Origin: Echinometra lucunter
Lineage: Eukaryota; Echinodermata; Echinoidea; Camarodonta; Echinometridae
Direction: 5' to 3'
Length of the DNA stretch: 64,000 bases
NCBI GenBank assembly: GCA_029962745.1
Contig: CM057156.1
Span: forward strand, 2,936,114-3,000,113
The position numbers and the translations under genes are program-made. Under the pieces are notes generated by a model, which was given only the letters and a program-made list of their open reading frames with translations, made no database searches and was not told the origin of the DNA. Of the stretch, positions 37,601-41,293 are shown piece by piece; positions within the stretch are counted from its first letter, which is position 1, and the number at the start of each line of letters is the position of its first letter.

Positions 37601-38675
37601 AGTAGTATTTAGTTCAGGTTCCAGAACTTAGATTCAAGTCACTTCCTCGTTTTGATTTTTCACTGTTGTTTCAATCAAGCAGTGTTATTTATGCAGTTAG
37701 AAACATGTTCTTATACATGTACTTCATGTTTTGTGAAAAGCTGTCAGAGCTGGCATGCTTACATTAATATGTAGAGGGCATATAAAAATGGTATTCTCTG
37801 TCAAATGGTAAAAAAAAGGCTTTGCTCAGTGAACAAGAGAAATGATACCTGTTCTTAAAGTCATCAGCAAGTACAATGTATGGATTATTAAACACTTTGC
37901 AAATGATGTTGTCAGGTTTTTGTTGATTTTTTTTTCCATTCTGCTTTGTTTGTATGTTTTTTGTTTTGTTGTTTCTTTTGCATGGTTGTTGTTATTGTTG
38001 TTTGTTTGTTTGCTTCCTAATTCAACGGCAACAACAAAAACCAATACACGCTTGAAGAAAATGTTACTGCCAGCCCAACATTATCTTTGTATATTTTGGT
38101 ACTGTGTGTTTGAGGAGAAAACAAGGACTGTGTTTGAAAACTGGGGTTTAATTTTTATGGTAAGAGTACTCAAATAATGTAGACTCAAAAGAATCTAAAC
38201 AAAGTTTTATTTGTTTGATTGCAACAGAGCCTGTGTGACAGATCGAGACTCCGTCCAACCATGCTACCACTGCAGTAGAAGCCAGCGACAACGCAGGAGT
38301 GCCGCAGAGACTACAGACAATGAACCCTCCACTATATCCAACAACACTGCAATCCTGTATCACATCCCCCTATCCAATGCCATCCCCAAACAACAAATCG
38401 CTAAGTTCAAGACTGGTTACACCAAGCAGATGGCCCGTTATGAGTACATAATACTGAGTGGAAATGAGGACAATGTCTTTTCGATGAAGAAGAAAGCGGA
38501 TGGCATGACCCTGCTACGATTCAGCAAACACGTTAGGAGCACGGGTCTCTATGAACTTGAAATCGAGGGTCTGCTGAAGAGGAAAAATGACACGATATTA
38601 GCTGAAGTTCAAACTGTAGTAGAAAAACCTGTCGCAATGCAGATTCAAGTTCAAATAGTAGAAGAAGGAGAATAG
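1..38675 (+). CDS. FBN: Fibrillin, C-terminal half (30 exons; 5' end outside window)
   Basis: Fibrillin is a secreted modular glycoprotein that polymerises into extracellular microfibrils and binds TGF-beta-family complexes. Spliced exons: 1-43, 1161-1286, 2387-2557, 3536-3607, 4746-4871, 6413-6544, 7358-7531, 8704-8775, 9455-9580, 10223-10351, 11165-11290, 12364-12486, 13678-13803, 14692-14817, 16554-16679, 18198-18344, 19387-19581, 20902-21027, 22200-22322, 23024-23149, 23532-23657, 25371-25523, 26814-26972, 28789-28911, 29768-29884, 30773-30901, 31898-32017, 32679-32801, 34272-34392, 38228-38675. They total 4,134 nt and keep one frame to the stop. Twenty-two complete six-Cys EGF modules and four eight-Cys TB modules are present, ending in a furin site and propeptide. 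All introns are GT-AG and phase 1 except the last (phase 2). The order TB-2-TB-7-TB-5-TB-7-tail is diagnostic of fibrillin and argues against LTBP or fibulin. Exon ends are read by eye and not backed by transcripts. Confidence 0.95.
44..1160 (+). other. Fibrillin intron with a TTAA MITE and a broken exon copy
   Basis: This 1.1 kb intron holds a 488 bp MITE (351-838, listed separately) and a 94 bp duplication of the next exon's acceptor and 5' part (1017-1110). The remainder is AT-rich with no recognisable gene. Confidence 0.7.
351..838 (+). mobile_element. TTAA-flanked MITE, family A, copy 1
   Basis: The ends read AGGCATTGGCTAAC and its exact reverse complement GTTAGCCAATGCCT, directly bordered by TTAA on both sides (347-350, 839-842). 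TTAA target duplication is the signature of piggyBac-type transposition. There is no transposase ORF, so it is non-autonomous. Two more copies are in the window (12737-13270 inverted, 32871-33356). Confidence 0.85.
1017..1204 (+). repeat. 94 bp tandem duplication over a 3' splice site
   Basis: Units 1017-1110 and 1111-1204 are offset by exactly 94 bp. Each holds the tract TTGATCAG and the exon start ATGTGAATGA[GA]TGTGA. The upstream copy has only the first ~44 bp of the exon and reads into a stop (...VSNLS*). Confidence 0.85.
1161..1286 (+). CDS. FBN: Fibrillin exon: cbEGF (cbEGF22-like)
   Basis: Complete 42-codon module with six cysteines, starting DVNEC and carrying CTNTMGSY (the Asn hydroxylation position and the aromatic calcium-site residue). 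After Cys5 it reads PPEW where most modules have PGY/PGF. Human cbEGF22 has PPDF at the same place, as I remember it, which supports the module assignment. Donor is gtaagt. It directly precedes the first TB exon. Confidence 0.93.
2387..2557 (+). CDS. FBN: Fibrillin exon: TB domain, first 7 cysteines (TB4-like)
   Basis: 57 codons starting DVRTGLCF, with the CCCS triple cysteine and [10 protein letters not shown], the hallmark of TB (TGF-beta binding protein-like) domains. The eighth cysteine is in the next exon. This position corresponds to TB4, which in vertebrate fibrillin-1 carries an integrin-binding RGD. Here the same loop reads [14 protein letters not shown] with no RGD. An NTT N-glycosylation sequon spans the junction with the next exon. 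Confidence 0.94.
3045..3277 (+). mobile_element. MITE with 23 bp perfect terminal inverted repeats, copy 1
   Basis: It starts CAATGACAAAAGGAAGCAAC(TCT) and ends with the exact reverse complement. A third, internal copy of the motif GGAGTTGCTTCCT lies mid-element near 3129-3141. No coding capacity. A relative is at 28476-28709. Confidence 0.75.
3536..3607 (+). CDS. FBN: Fibrillin exon: end of TB4-like domain and linker
   Basis: 24 codons reading [12 protein letters not shown] at the start, which supplies Cys8 of the TB domain, then a Pro/Thr-rich linker (DPTTPLPPS). The donor CTAGTG|gtaagt is the first of six near-identical copies in the minisatellite that begins here. Confidence 0.92.
3598..3970 (+). 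repeat. Minisatellite repeating a 5' splice site (6 copies)
   Basis: Units start at 3601, 3660, 3719, 3785, 3844 and 3911 (59, 59, 66, 59, 67 bp apart). Each begins CCTAGTG|GTAAGTTGGG, the exon end plus donor of exon 3536-3607. The longer units contain an extra ATAAAG(G/A). Confidence 0.92.
4190..4600 (-). mobile_element. tRNA-derived SINE
   Basis: Read on the minus strand, a tRNA-like head (4517-4596) has A box TTGGCTCAGTCGGT and B box GGGTTCGAGTCC. A body with GGAGGTCCCGTG and GCACGTTAAAGATCCCACTG follows, and the element ends in (AAT)n near 4198-4220. The central word 'ACGTTAAAGATCCC' recurs in SINEs of many marine invertebrates, in my memory (possibly the MetaSINE group). Confidence 0.75.
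4746..4871 (+). CDS. FBN: Fibrillin exon: cbEGF with weakened calcium site (cbEGF23-like)
   Basis: 42 codons, six cysteines. The N-terminal motif is EINQC rather than D-x-D/N-E-C, and the loop after Cys3 is QQVEGIY, with Gln where the hydroxylated Asn/Asp normally sits. Both changes should weaken but need not abolish calcium binding. The CQGG-x-C core matches human cbEGF23 as I recall it. Confidence 0.92.
4973..5382 (+). mobile_element. TTAA-flanked MITE, family B, copy 1
   Basis: The ends are CCCATAGCAGTACAG and CTGTACCTCTATGGG, inverted with two mismatches, bordered by TTAA at 4969-4972 and 5383-5386. No ORF. A second copy is at 40892-41293. Confidence 0.8.
5975..6382 (+). mobile_element. 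MITE-like element upstream of a fibrillin exon
   Basis: Terminal inverted repeats CCCATTCATGACAG and CTGTCACGAATGGG (one mismatch). The right end is 30 bp from the exon at 6413, so it overlaps the branch-point region of that intron. No ORF. Confidence 0.6.
6413..6544 (+). CDS. FBN: Fibrillin exon: cbEGF (cbEGF24-like)
   Basis: 44 codons, six cysteines, DIDEC start and CMNMEGSY loop. It is two residues longer than the common 42 in the C5-C6 loop and Met-rich there. The ending GKNCM resembles the human cbEGF24 ending NNCM. The next TB exon follows. A MITE begins within about 10 bp of the donor gtaagt. Confidence 0.92.
6552..6694 (+). mobile_element. Short palindromic MITE next to a splice donor
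   Basis: Arms CATTTCATGAA...ACTGACAA and TTACTGACAA...TTCATAAAAC surround a core containing ATCTGATTGGCTGAGAGCA. That core recurs at 13443-13585 and 59327-59468. The left end is within about 10 bp of the donor of the exon ending at 6544. Confidence 0.6.
7358..7531 (+). CDS. FBN: Fibrillin exon: TB domain, first 7 cysteines (TB5-like)
   Basis: 58 codons: [13 protein letters not shown], second Cys in PECG, triple Cys HCCCS, then AAAWG and ECSPCP. Donor is gtaggt, followed within about 45 bp by a (GAT)n microsatellite. The C1-C2 loop is longer than in the other three TB domains. One NQS sequon lies in that loop. Confidence 0.93.
7575..7625 (+). repeat. (GAT)n microsatellite
   Basis: About 17 perfect GAT units begin roughly 45 bp after the donor of the TB5-like exon. 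More degenerate GAT/AAT tracts follow to 7740. Confidence 0.9.
8328..8485 (+). repeat. Purine-rich (GA)n tract
   Basis: About 150 bp of nearly pure purine dominated by GAGA and GGAG. Such tracts can form triplex DNA. It is the source of the Ser/Leu/Pro-rich reverse-strand open frame here, which I do not call a gene. Confidence 0.8.
8704..8775 (+). CDS. FBN: Fibrillin exon: end of TB5-like domain
   Basis: 24 codons reading [18 protein letters not shown] and then ETGLPE. It carries TB Cys8 and a linker. The pattern E-x-LCG...PG.V.D..TGLP matches the human TB5 ending as I recall it, one of the clearest module-level matches in the gene. Confidence 0.92.
8899..9033 (+). repeat. Foldback palindrome (MITE-like)
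   Basis: Arms GTTTCACAAAATGGTCATAAGTCTAA and TTAGACTTATGACGGTTTCATGAA are inverted, with a second inverted pair CATGGACATCC / GGATGTCCAAG inside. No coding capacity. Confidence 0.6.
9455..9580 (+). CDS. FBN: Fibrillin exon: cbEGF (cbEGF25-like)
   Basis: 42 codons, six cysteines, DVDEC start, CVNTPGSF loop with Asn and the aromatic calcium ligand region intact, EPGY turn. It is the first of seven consecutive cbEGF modules between the second and third TB domains. Donor is gtaaga. Confidence 0.94.
10223..10351 (+). CDS. FBN: Fibrillin exon: cbEGF with His at the aromatic position (cbEGF26-like)
   Basis: 43 codons, six cysteines, DIDEC start. After Cys3 it reads [10 protein letters not shown], so the conserved Tyr/Phe near the calcium site is His. 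The exon is otherwise canonical (PPGY turn). Donor is gtgagt. A degenerate GAT-rich tract follows in the intron. Confidence 0.93.
10440..10745 (+). repeat. Degenerate GAT/ATC repeat
   Basis: Mixed GATGGTGAT and self-complementary GATCATGATCATCATCATCATGATC blocks. Hairpin-prone intronic simple repeat. Confidence 0.75.
11165..11290 (+). CDS. FBN: Fibrillin exon: cbEGF (cbEGF27-like)
   Basis: 42 codons, six cysteines, DINEC start, CTNQVGSY loop, DQGF turn and an S-A-D-G-T-E-C ending. A standard calcium-binding module. Donor is gtaagt. Confidence 0.94.
11615..11755 (-). mobile_element. Palindromic MITE relative of 27547-27705
   Basis: Inverted-orientation relative: shared pieces are TTAAAACTATAGCTCCTC, GACTGTACTATG, AAGATCACCT-GGGCTATA and CAGTCAATATTTGTAT. 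The left terminus is not recognisable, so it is probably truncated. Confidence 0.5.
11853..12130 (+). mobile_element. MITE relative of 59861-60311 (truncated)
   Basis: The left end ACTTAAGCTACGCACCCTGCA and internal pieces (GAGCAACAAGAA, TTTCAAAATCAAG, TTGCATTCATT) match the element at 59861. The right terminal repeat is missing. It sits in the intron before the cbEGF28-like exon. Confidence 0.5.
12364..12486 (+). CDS. FBN: Fibrillin exon: cbEGF (cbEGF28-like)
   Basis: 41 codons, six cysteines, DIDEC start. The segment [20 protein letters not shown] closely follows human cbEGF28 (CGNGTC, CRCN, GF-x-L) as I remember it. It contains an NGT sequon. Donor is gttagt. Confidence 0.94.
12737..13270 (-). 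mobile_element. TTAA-flanked MITE, family A, copy 2 (inverted)
   Basis: Reverse-orientation relative of the element at 351-838. TTAA at 12733-12736 and 13271-13274. The 3' end GTTAGCCAATGCCT is intact; the other end has lost part of the terminal motif (AGTAAAAGGCTAAC). It is about 45 bp longer and more diverged than copies 1 and 3, with a TG-rich insertion near 12950-13020. Confidence 0.75.
13443..13585 (+). mobile_element. Short palindromic MITE, same core as 6552-6694
   Basis: GCCCCGTTTCATAAAAC at the left and TTTTATGAAATTGAGC at the right, with the shared core ATCTGATTGGCTGAGAGCA. Non-coding foldback repeat in the intron before the cbEGF29-like exon. Confidence 0.6.
13678..13803 (+). CDS. 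FBN: Fibrillin exon: cbEGF (cbEGF29-like)
   Basis: 42 codons, six cysteines, DINEC start, CINTPGSF loop, IPGY turn. The acceptor tatacag is preceded by a pyrimidine-rich stretch. Donor is gtgaag. Confidence 0.93.
14271..14421 (+). repeat. Palindromic MITE-like repeat
   Basis: Outer arms ATAATTATATTGGATGGCT and AGCCATCCAATATAATATAA, inner arms GGAATATTCCAC and GTGGAATATTC. It folds into a long hairpin. No ORF. Confidence 0.6.
14692..14817 (+). CDS. FBN: Fibrillin exon: cbEGF (cbEGF30-like)
   Basis: 42 codons, six cysteines, DENEC start and CDNTIGSF loop. The second calcium-motif residue is Glu, as in several fibrillin modules. Donor is gtaagg. A tRNA-like SINE head lies about 90 bp into the next intron. 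Confidence 0.93.
14903..15010 (+). mobile_element. tRNA-Ser/Leu-like SINE head
   Basis: A box TGGACGAGTGG, B box GGTTCGATCCCC, five-pair T arm (CGGGG/CCCCG) and closing GTGCC/GGCAC. It lacks a convincing anticodon arm and any long variable arm, and runs on into GCCCTTGAACAAGGC, a SINE body. I therefore call it a SINE and not a working tRNA gene. Confidence 0.65.
15353..16096 (+). mobile_element. 743 bp GC-richer element with inverted ends
   Basis: Left end TAAGCCCTCATTCCACTATG; right end CATAGTGGAATGAGGGCTTA-like (read ATAGTGGAATGGGGGCTTTA). The interior is visibly GC-richer than the surrounding intron and rich in GATCGG/CGATCT words, suggesting a foreign origin. No transposase frame is visible. 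Confidence 0.6.
16554..16679 (+). CDS. FBN: Fibrillin exon: cbEGF (cbEGF31-like)
   Basis: 42 codons, six cysteines, DTDEC start, CQNTIGSF loop, PPGY turn. It is the last of the seven-module run before the third TB. The donor gttcgt is weak compared with the gtaagt/gtgagt used elsewhere in the gene. Confidence 0.92.
18198..18344 (+). CDS. FBN: Fibrillin exon: TB domain, first 7 cysteines (TB6-like)
   Basis: 49 codons: [11 protein letters not shown], then Cys2, an NAT sequon, ECCCS and [10 protein letters not shown]. The frame D-x-R-x-SYCY, P...N.[TS]..ECCC and GWG.PC.LCP matches human TB6, including the N-glycosylation sequon just before the triple Cys (NHS in human, from memory). Donor is gtgagt. 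Confidence 0.95.
18983..19082 (+). repeat. Purine-rich (GAG/GAGGA)n tract
   Basis: 100 bp of purine-only or nearly purine-only sequence in the intron inside the TB6-like domain. Confidence 0.8.
19387..19581 (+). CDS. FBN: Fibrillin exon: end of TB6-like domain fused to cbEGF32-like
   Basis: 65 codons combining the TB tail ([12 protein letters not shown], Cys8) with a full cbEGF (DINEC start, then [14 protein letters not shown]). [10 protein letters not shown] is identical to human cbEGF32 as I recall it. TB tail and cbEGF share one exon here, while the first two TB domains have a separate tail exon. The donor GTGTTG|gtatgt is repeated twice downstream in a 97 bp tandem array. Confidence 0.94.
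19574..19860 (+). repeat. 97 bp tandem repeat starting on a 5' splice site (3 copies)
   Basis: Units start at 19574, 19671 and 19768. Each opens CTGTGT[TC]GGTATGTA, the end of exon 19387-19581 plus its donor. They run into a GAT/AAT-rich tract with a further ~81 bp duplication (about 19868-20030). Confidence 0.88.
20902..21027 (+). CDS. FBN: Fibrillin exon: cbEGF (cbEGF33-like)
   Basis: 42 codons, six cysteines, DRDEC start, CYNTLGSF loop and C-x-EGY turn. An NST sequon precedes Cys3; the human module has NGT at the same place as I recall. Donor is gtaaga. Confidence 0.93.
21322..21905 (+). repeat. Dispersed ~100 bp direct repeat (two copies)
   Basis: Copies at about 21322-21420 and 21802-21905 share CCCAGGACCT.ATGCAAAATA and ATTCAGAAATTTATGTCCAA at high identity. 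The second copy lies inside the MITE at 21691-22129. Function unknown. Confidence 0.6.
21691..22129 (+). mobile_element. MITE with GTGCCGCC ends and an inner terminal copy
   Basis: Left CAGATATGATGCGACTTTGT; right reverse complement ACAAAGTCG(TC)TCATATCTG with GGCGGCAC next to it. A second GTGGCGGCACAATGTCG...CATATCTGAA lies inside at about 22051-22082. It carries an internal ~100 bp segment (21802-21905) that is also present at 21322-21420. Confidence 0.6.
22200..22322 (+). CDS. FBN: Fibrillin exon: cbEGF (cbEGF34-like)
   Basis: 41 codons, six cysteines. DINEC is followed by an unusually basic stretch RRRRGQ, then CAFRCQN. CAFRC-x-N is shared with human cbEGF34. The Arg run could be a proteolysis or heparin-binding spot, which is speculative. 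Donor is gtcagt. Confidence 0.93.
22631..22825 (+). mobile_element. TTAA-flanked MITE, family C
   Basis: Short element (195 bp) with perfect terminal inverted repeats AGACTGTCCGAC / GTCGGACAGTCT, bordered by TTAA at 22627-22630 and 22826-22829. No ORF. It lies in the intron after the cbEGF34-like exon. Confidence 0.8.
23024..23149 (+). CDS. FBN: Fibrillin exon: cbEGF (cbEGF35-like)
   Basis: 42 codons, six cysteines, DLDEC start. The segment [12 protein letters not shown] mirrors human cbEGF35 CKNLIGTYMCIC as I remember it, a strong module-level match. Donor is gtaagt. Confidence 0.94.
23532..23657 (+). CDS. FBN: Fibrillin exon: cbEGF (cbEGF36-like)
   Basis: 42 codons, six cysteines, DINEC start, [15 protein letters not shown] core. 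It is the fifth and last module before the fourth TB. Human cbEGF36 has the same C-x-NGRC-x-NT pattern. Donor is gtgagt. Confidence 0.94.
25371..25523 (+). CDS. FBN: Fibrillin exon: TB domain, first 7 cysteines (TB7-like)
   Basis: 51 codons: [17 protein letters not shown], then [22 protein letters not shown]. The string PVT..[SE]CCC.GGR.WGP.C.IC matches human TB7. It lacks the Pro after the last Cys of this exon (CAVYGS instead of CPFQGT). Donor is gtgagt. A 22 bp-TIR MITE begins about 30 bp downstream. Confidence 0.94.
25554..25882 (+). mobile_element. MITE with perfect 22 bp terminal inverted repeats
   Basis: It starts AAGGCTTGTTCAGATATGAA(GT) and ends with the exact complement (ACTTCATATCTGAACAAGCC TT). 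No ORF. It sits 30 bp after the donor of the TB7-like exon. A broken relative spans 26976-28058. Confidence 0.8.
25970..26156 (+). repeat. Decayed copies of the TB7 exon end
   Basis: About 25974-26030 resembles 25481-25525 (ATGGGGACTTGACTGCCAGG, CTGTCTGTGGAACAAGGGAG) over the exon end and donor. A weaker third copy may lie at 26110-26156. Confidence 0.45.
26337..26540 (+). mobile_element. tRNA-derived SINE
   Basis: A box TTGGCTCAGTAGGTAGAGC and B box GGTTCGAACC are intact. The anticodon stem and acceptor stem are mispaired, so it is not a functional tRNA. The body continues through GGCGTTCAAGAATTG and CTCAGTGGCTGC. Confidence 0.65.
26814..26972 (+). CDS. FBN: Fibrillin exon: end of TB7-like domain fused to a non-canonical EGF
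   Basis: 53 codons: TB tail [11 protein letters not shown] (Cys8) running at once into [16 protein letters not shown]. This EGF has six cysteines but lacks D-x-D/N-E-C (it reads TPVDPC), lacks the hydroxylatable Asn (CLGGSGGY), and the TB-EGF linker is shorter than in the equivalent third TB exon. It sits where cbEGF37 is expected, so that module appears to have lost its calcium consensus. The 3' part of this exon is copied at 27141. Confidence 0.92.
26912..27305 (+). repeat. Partial exon duplication with donor, 229 bp apart
   Basis: From GGATACCTGTGTCAGTGTAG in exon 26814-26972 through its donor and ~80 bp of intron, the sequence recurs at 27141. The copy has the last ~62 bp of the exon and the gtaagg donor but no acceptor. 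Confidence 0.85.
27547..27705 (+). mobile_element. Palindromic MITE
   Basis: Terminal inverted repeats ACAAATATTGACTGCTT and AAGCAGTCAATATTTGT, with inner arms built from GTACTATG...GAGAC. It is nested within a larger element that starts beside the donor at 26972. Confidence 0.6.
27913..27980 (+). repeat. (GTTT)n microsatellite
   Basis: About 15 GTTT units inside the disrupted MITE. Shorter GTTT tracts lie at 9750, 20592 and 32516. Confidence 0.9.
28476..28709 (+). mobile_element. MITE related to 3045-3277, copy 2
   Basis: Same length, layout and internal motif as the copy at 3045, with the end AGAGTTGCTTCCTTTTGTCA intact and the left end slightly altered (CTGACAAAAGG). It lies about 80 bp upstream of the cbEGF38-like exon. 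Confidence 0.7.
28789..28911 (+). CDS. FBN: Fibrillin exon: cbEGF (cbEGF38-like)
   Basis: 41 codons, six cysteines, DENEC start. NECN..P.PC, CKNT.GS and EDG..C are shared with human cbEGF38 as I recall. Donor is gtatgt. Confidence 0.94.
29151..29550 (+). mobile_element. MITE with TAAAGCCCAC ends
   Basis: Left TAAAGCCCACCGAACTATACGATCCG; right complement reads TAAAGCCCACTGTACACTATATGATCCG. The ~40 bp imperfect inverted ends continue through GATCTGATTTT. TA duplication is possible. No ORF. Confidence 0.65.
29768..29884 (+). CDS. FBN: Fibrillin exon: cbEGF (cbEGF39-like)
   Basis: 39 codons, six cysteines, the shortest module in the window. It starts EKDEC (Glu instead of Asp at the first calcium position). 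H-x-CQF-x-C, GGF and QHGTTC follow human cbEGF39, also a short module. Donor is gtaggc. Confidence 0.93.
   Translation, partial: RKMSVLWVSMNASLNVETLWVASDVYALMDIYNMELHV
30773..30901 (+). CDS. FBN: Fibrillin exon: cbEGF (cbEGF40-like)
   Basis: 43 codons, six cysteines, DVNEC start. [12 protein letters not shown] and CECQRNF match human cbEGF40, including the unusual CECQR in place of a Pro-Gly turn. Donor is gtaggt. Confidence 0.94.
31898..32017 (+). CDS. FBN: Fibrillin exon: cbEGF (cbEGF41-like)
   Basis: 40 codons, six cysteines, DINEC start. [14 protein letters not shown] is nearly the human cbEGF41 core as I recall it. Donor is gtaaga. Confidence 0.94.
   Translation: MSMNVKNSQTFVSTAVRIPLVGTGVYVLMALKKTSTEDV
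32679..32801 (+). CDS. FBN: Fibrillin exon: cbEGF (cbEGF42-like)
   Basis: 41 codons, six cysteines, DNNEC start, CYNTQGSY loop, NSGY turn. Donor is gtatgt. A full TTAA MITE lies about 70 bp into the next intron. Confidence 0.93.
32871..33356 (+). mobile_element. TTAA-flanked MITE, family A, copy 3
   Basis: Close homologue of 351-838 in the same orientation. The ends are AGGCATTGGCTAAC and GTTAACCAATGCCT, bordered by TTAA at 32867-32870 and 33357-33360. It lies just inside the intron after the cbEGF42-like exon. Confidence 0.85.
34272..34392 (+). CDS. FBN: Fibrillin exon: last cbEGF, first five cysteines (cbEGF43-like)
   Basis: DINEC start, an insertion-like GSYGNLNS before Cys2, then CSNTEGSF and CGCPPGY, shared with human cbEGF43. 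It ends in phase 2 (unlike every other exon), and the sixth Cys is in the last exon. Donor is gtgagt. An NTE stretch is present but is not a sequon. Confidence 0.93.
34423..34580 (+). mobile_element. Palindromic MITE
   Basis: GGGCCCTGTTGCATAAAACTTACCATTAATGG at the left and CCATTAATGGTAAGTTTTATTCAATGGGGCCC at the right. A diverged relative lies at about 15104-15231 (GTTACCATCAATGATAAG, GGGCCC). Confidence 0.65.
36271..36618 (+). repeat. ~177 bp tandem duplication
   Basis: Two near-identical units (GAGTAATGTGCAAGTACATC at 36293 and 36470) with a short third piece TTTTCTTATAGTTTCTGTGC repeated at the end. High identity suggests a recent event. Confidence 0.85.
38228..38675 (+). CDS. FBN: Fibrillin last exon: Cys6 of last cbEGF, furin site, C-terminal propeptide
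   Basis: The exon starts at cag|AGCCTGTGTG and supplies ACV (Cys6), then a short linker with CYHC (human has CYEC) and RSQRQRR followed by Ser. RQRR fits the furin motif R-x-K/R-R that releases the C-terminal propeptide. The 125 residues after it include [19 protein letters not shown] and GLYELEI, matching the human tail (ESGNEDGFF, LHFTKK, GTYSLQI) as I recall. In mammals this piece is known as asprosin. NNT and NDT sequons are present. The stop is at 38673-38675. Confidence 0.95.
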
Positions 38676-40810
38676 ACTGTGTGATGGTAGTCAATTTTTA
38701 GTTTCAGTGCATCATTATCCATCACAGAAACTTACCAATATGATATGGGTACATTATGCGATGAGTAAATTTTAGCATGATGTGTGATCGTGGTGTCGAT
38801 CTGATCAAACACAAGTGGGTCATTTATTACCAAGGCTCCTGAATATGTAGGAAAGGTGGTAAAGAAGCCTTGCTGGTCCAACAGGGACTGTGGGAGGGAG
38901 AATTTTACCCAGTGAAATAAATAATCAAATGTGGTTTATGTTATGAACCTGTTGCCTACTGGAACCGAGTGACTCCTGTATTACATCTATGGGAAATAGA
39001 GAATCCAGTATTCGACGGGTTAAGAATGAGTGCTAAGTGCTAATTGGGGGTTAATAATTCCAGATATGAAACAACATCCTCATTCATCAGACTTTGGAAT
39101 TTTTTGCTTGAATTCAGTAATATTTATCTTTAACATGAAGTTAATGGCACTAACCAACCAACAAATCACCTTTCAAGTTTTAGTGCATTTATATCTGGTA
39201 CCTCATCAACATTTAGACTTAGCAGTAAACATACCCTTATAAAGAGGGAACAGTTATTTTCTTGGTGCACTCTTTAGGTAATTACTACCAGTAATTTGTT
39301 ATGCATGCAGTAGCATGGGACAATCAGTAAACTGGGATTATGAAGTTAAAGGATTTATGCAGTATTATTCAGCTTATAAATCAGGCTGACAAATTGGAAG
39401 TAGCAAAATTGACTTGACATGCTCAAATGCTGCCTATTCTTCATATGTGTGCTCTCTTTCTTTCATTCAACCTGTTGTATTATATGTACTGTAGGTAGGA
39501 CTTTATATATATGGGTTATGGGTTGGGATTCTAACAAGTATAAACATTTGTATCATTTAGTGTTTGTCTATCATGTAGTCGAGTTTTAGATAACAAAATA
39601 TTCAGTCATGCAGAAAAGTTAAGTATATCACTGAGAATGTTCTTTAATAAAATCTGACAGAGTGAATGTATTTTTAAACTAATGTGCATGTACAGTGATT
39701 AATATGTGTTTTTTCGTTTTCATTTATCTAACTTATCGGTAGGTAAATTCATCATATGGGTAATATTTTACCTGCATAGGTTTTTATTTTTAGTCACTAA
39801 TGTAAAGAAATGAAGCAGTTGAAACGGACCATATTTCCAATGTGCCTTCATTGATATCTGACTGGAATACAACTGTCAGGGATGAGACGTCTGTCTTCCA
39901 GTTTCCAGCTATGCAAATTATGTTCCCTTTTTCAGAGTATTAAAACTTCACAGAACAAGCAGTACATTCTGAGCATTCAAGCTCATGTTGTGATGAACAA
40001 GTTCATTTAAAGTCAAATCATTCCATCGGATATTACTAACATTCCACATCTTCAAATTCATAGGGAAGTACAGCTATATTGCAATACATGTTGTTACATA
40101 CATGTTTGTGTTATGTAATTTGGAGTACAGGTTTTTAAAAAGTAAACCAAACTTAATCAAAATCAAAAGTAATGAGAAATATACCATGAATAAATAATCA
40201 TTGACTATAAATTCTGAGATGTCTGTAAATTATGTGGGATATGTTCAAACAATTCCATTCAGCTTAATATGAATACTATCCATATGCAATATCCATCTAG
40301 TTTGGAAACGTTTTGCATTGTTTGAGTTTTTTACAATATTTTGTACAATGGAATAGGCTATTTTTTTAATCAATCATTCATACATTGCAAATAACTTGAG
40401 AAGTTCCTCTTTAAAAGAGACTGATGACTATTGCTTGCTAGTATTGGATACAGTTTCATCCAATTTCATATGTCAAGAGGAAGCAAAATTGGTGTATGAG
40501 AATAAAGAATAATACTATTCTGCATTTGTGATTGCATTCAACAAAAAAGAAGGAAAAAATACATGTAAAATAACTCTGATCTTAGTGCGATTGTGTTGAG
40601 GTCATGAGTACTCTAAACCATACTCTGACAGTCATGAAAGATTGTTGTACTTTGGACTCATTTCATGATAACAGCATTTGTAACAATCTCCTGAACAAAA
40701 ATGTACATTGTGTGAATACATAATAAATGAAACAGTTTTAAGATTTGAAAGTATTTGTGTGTATTGTCTTTCATTTTCCAGTGACCCGAGTTCAGTCAGT
40801 AATAAAACAA
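38676..40810 (+). other. FBN: Fibrillin 3' UTR and flank with poly(A) signal candidates
   Basis: AATAAA hexamers on the + strand at about 38919, 39646, 40501, 40722 and 40801 could end the fibrillin transcript. No coding frame is visible. Which signal is used cannot be decided from sequence alone. Confidence 0.5.
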
Positions 40811-40891
40811 GATGACTGGGTAAAATTACCCACACAAAAAGGCATTGCTGATTGAGGTATGCATGTACAGTATATTGTTTTTTATCATTAA

Positions 40892-41293
40892 CCCATAGCA
40901 GTACAGAGCTTTCTTGAGGTCTAAATTAATCATCTCCAATCCTCAAATTGGTAACAAAATTTTTTTTTTCCATGTTTACATAGCTAGAAAAAAATAGATA
41001 TGGATTTAACATGAACCAAAATGAATTATAATTGTAAAATTGAATCGGAAATAGCCTATTTGAACACAGAAATAATTATTATATATTATTCACTGCTTGC
41101 CAATTTAAAGAGTTTAATGATTAGTTACACTTAAACTGCTCTAATTCGAGAACGCCACACCATACAATGGAATGGGCTCAAATTTGTCAGTGCATTTTTC
41201 TCTTTCTACTCATGTATGATATGTACTGCCCAACATTCTGGACCAACAGATACTGCAAAAGCGTCTCCTAACGGTGACATTGTACCTCTATCG
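40892..41293 (+). mobile_element. TTAA-flanked MITE, family B, copy 2
   Basis: Same family and orientation as 4973-5382, with TTAA at 40888-40891 and 41294-41297. The right terminus has one change (CTATCGG). It lies just beyond the fibrillin 3' flank. Confidence 0.8.

Larger units (their letters stand above)
34393..38227 (+). other. Last and longest fibrillin intron (3.8 kb)
   Basis: AT-rich intron. It contains a palindromic MITE (34423-34580) and a ~177 bp tandem duplication (36271-36618), both listed separately. No exon, RNA gene or transposon ORF is recognisable in the rest; the open frames near 34789-35166 and 36166-36752 have no domain features. Confidence 0.6.

Noticed and set aside
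38148..38363. Reverse frame over the last fibrillin exon
   Set aside because: Antisense shadow of the propeptide exon.
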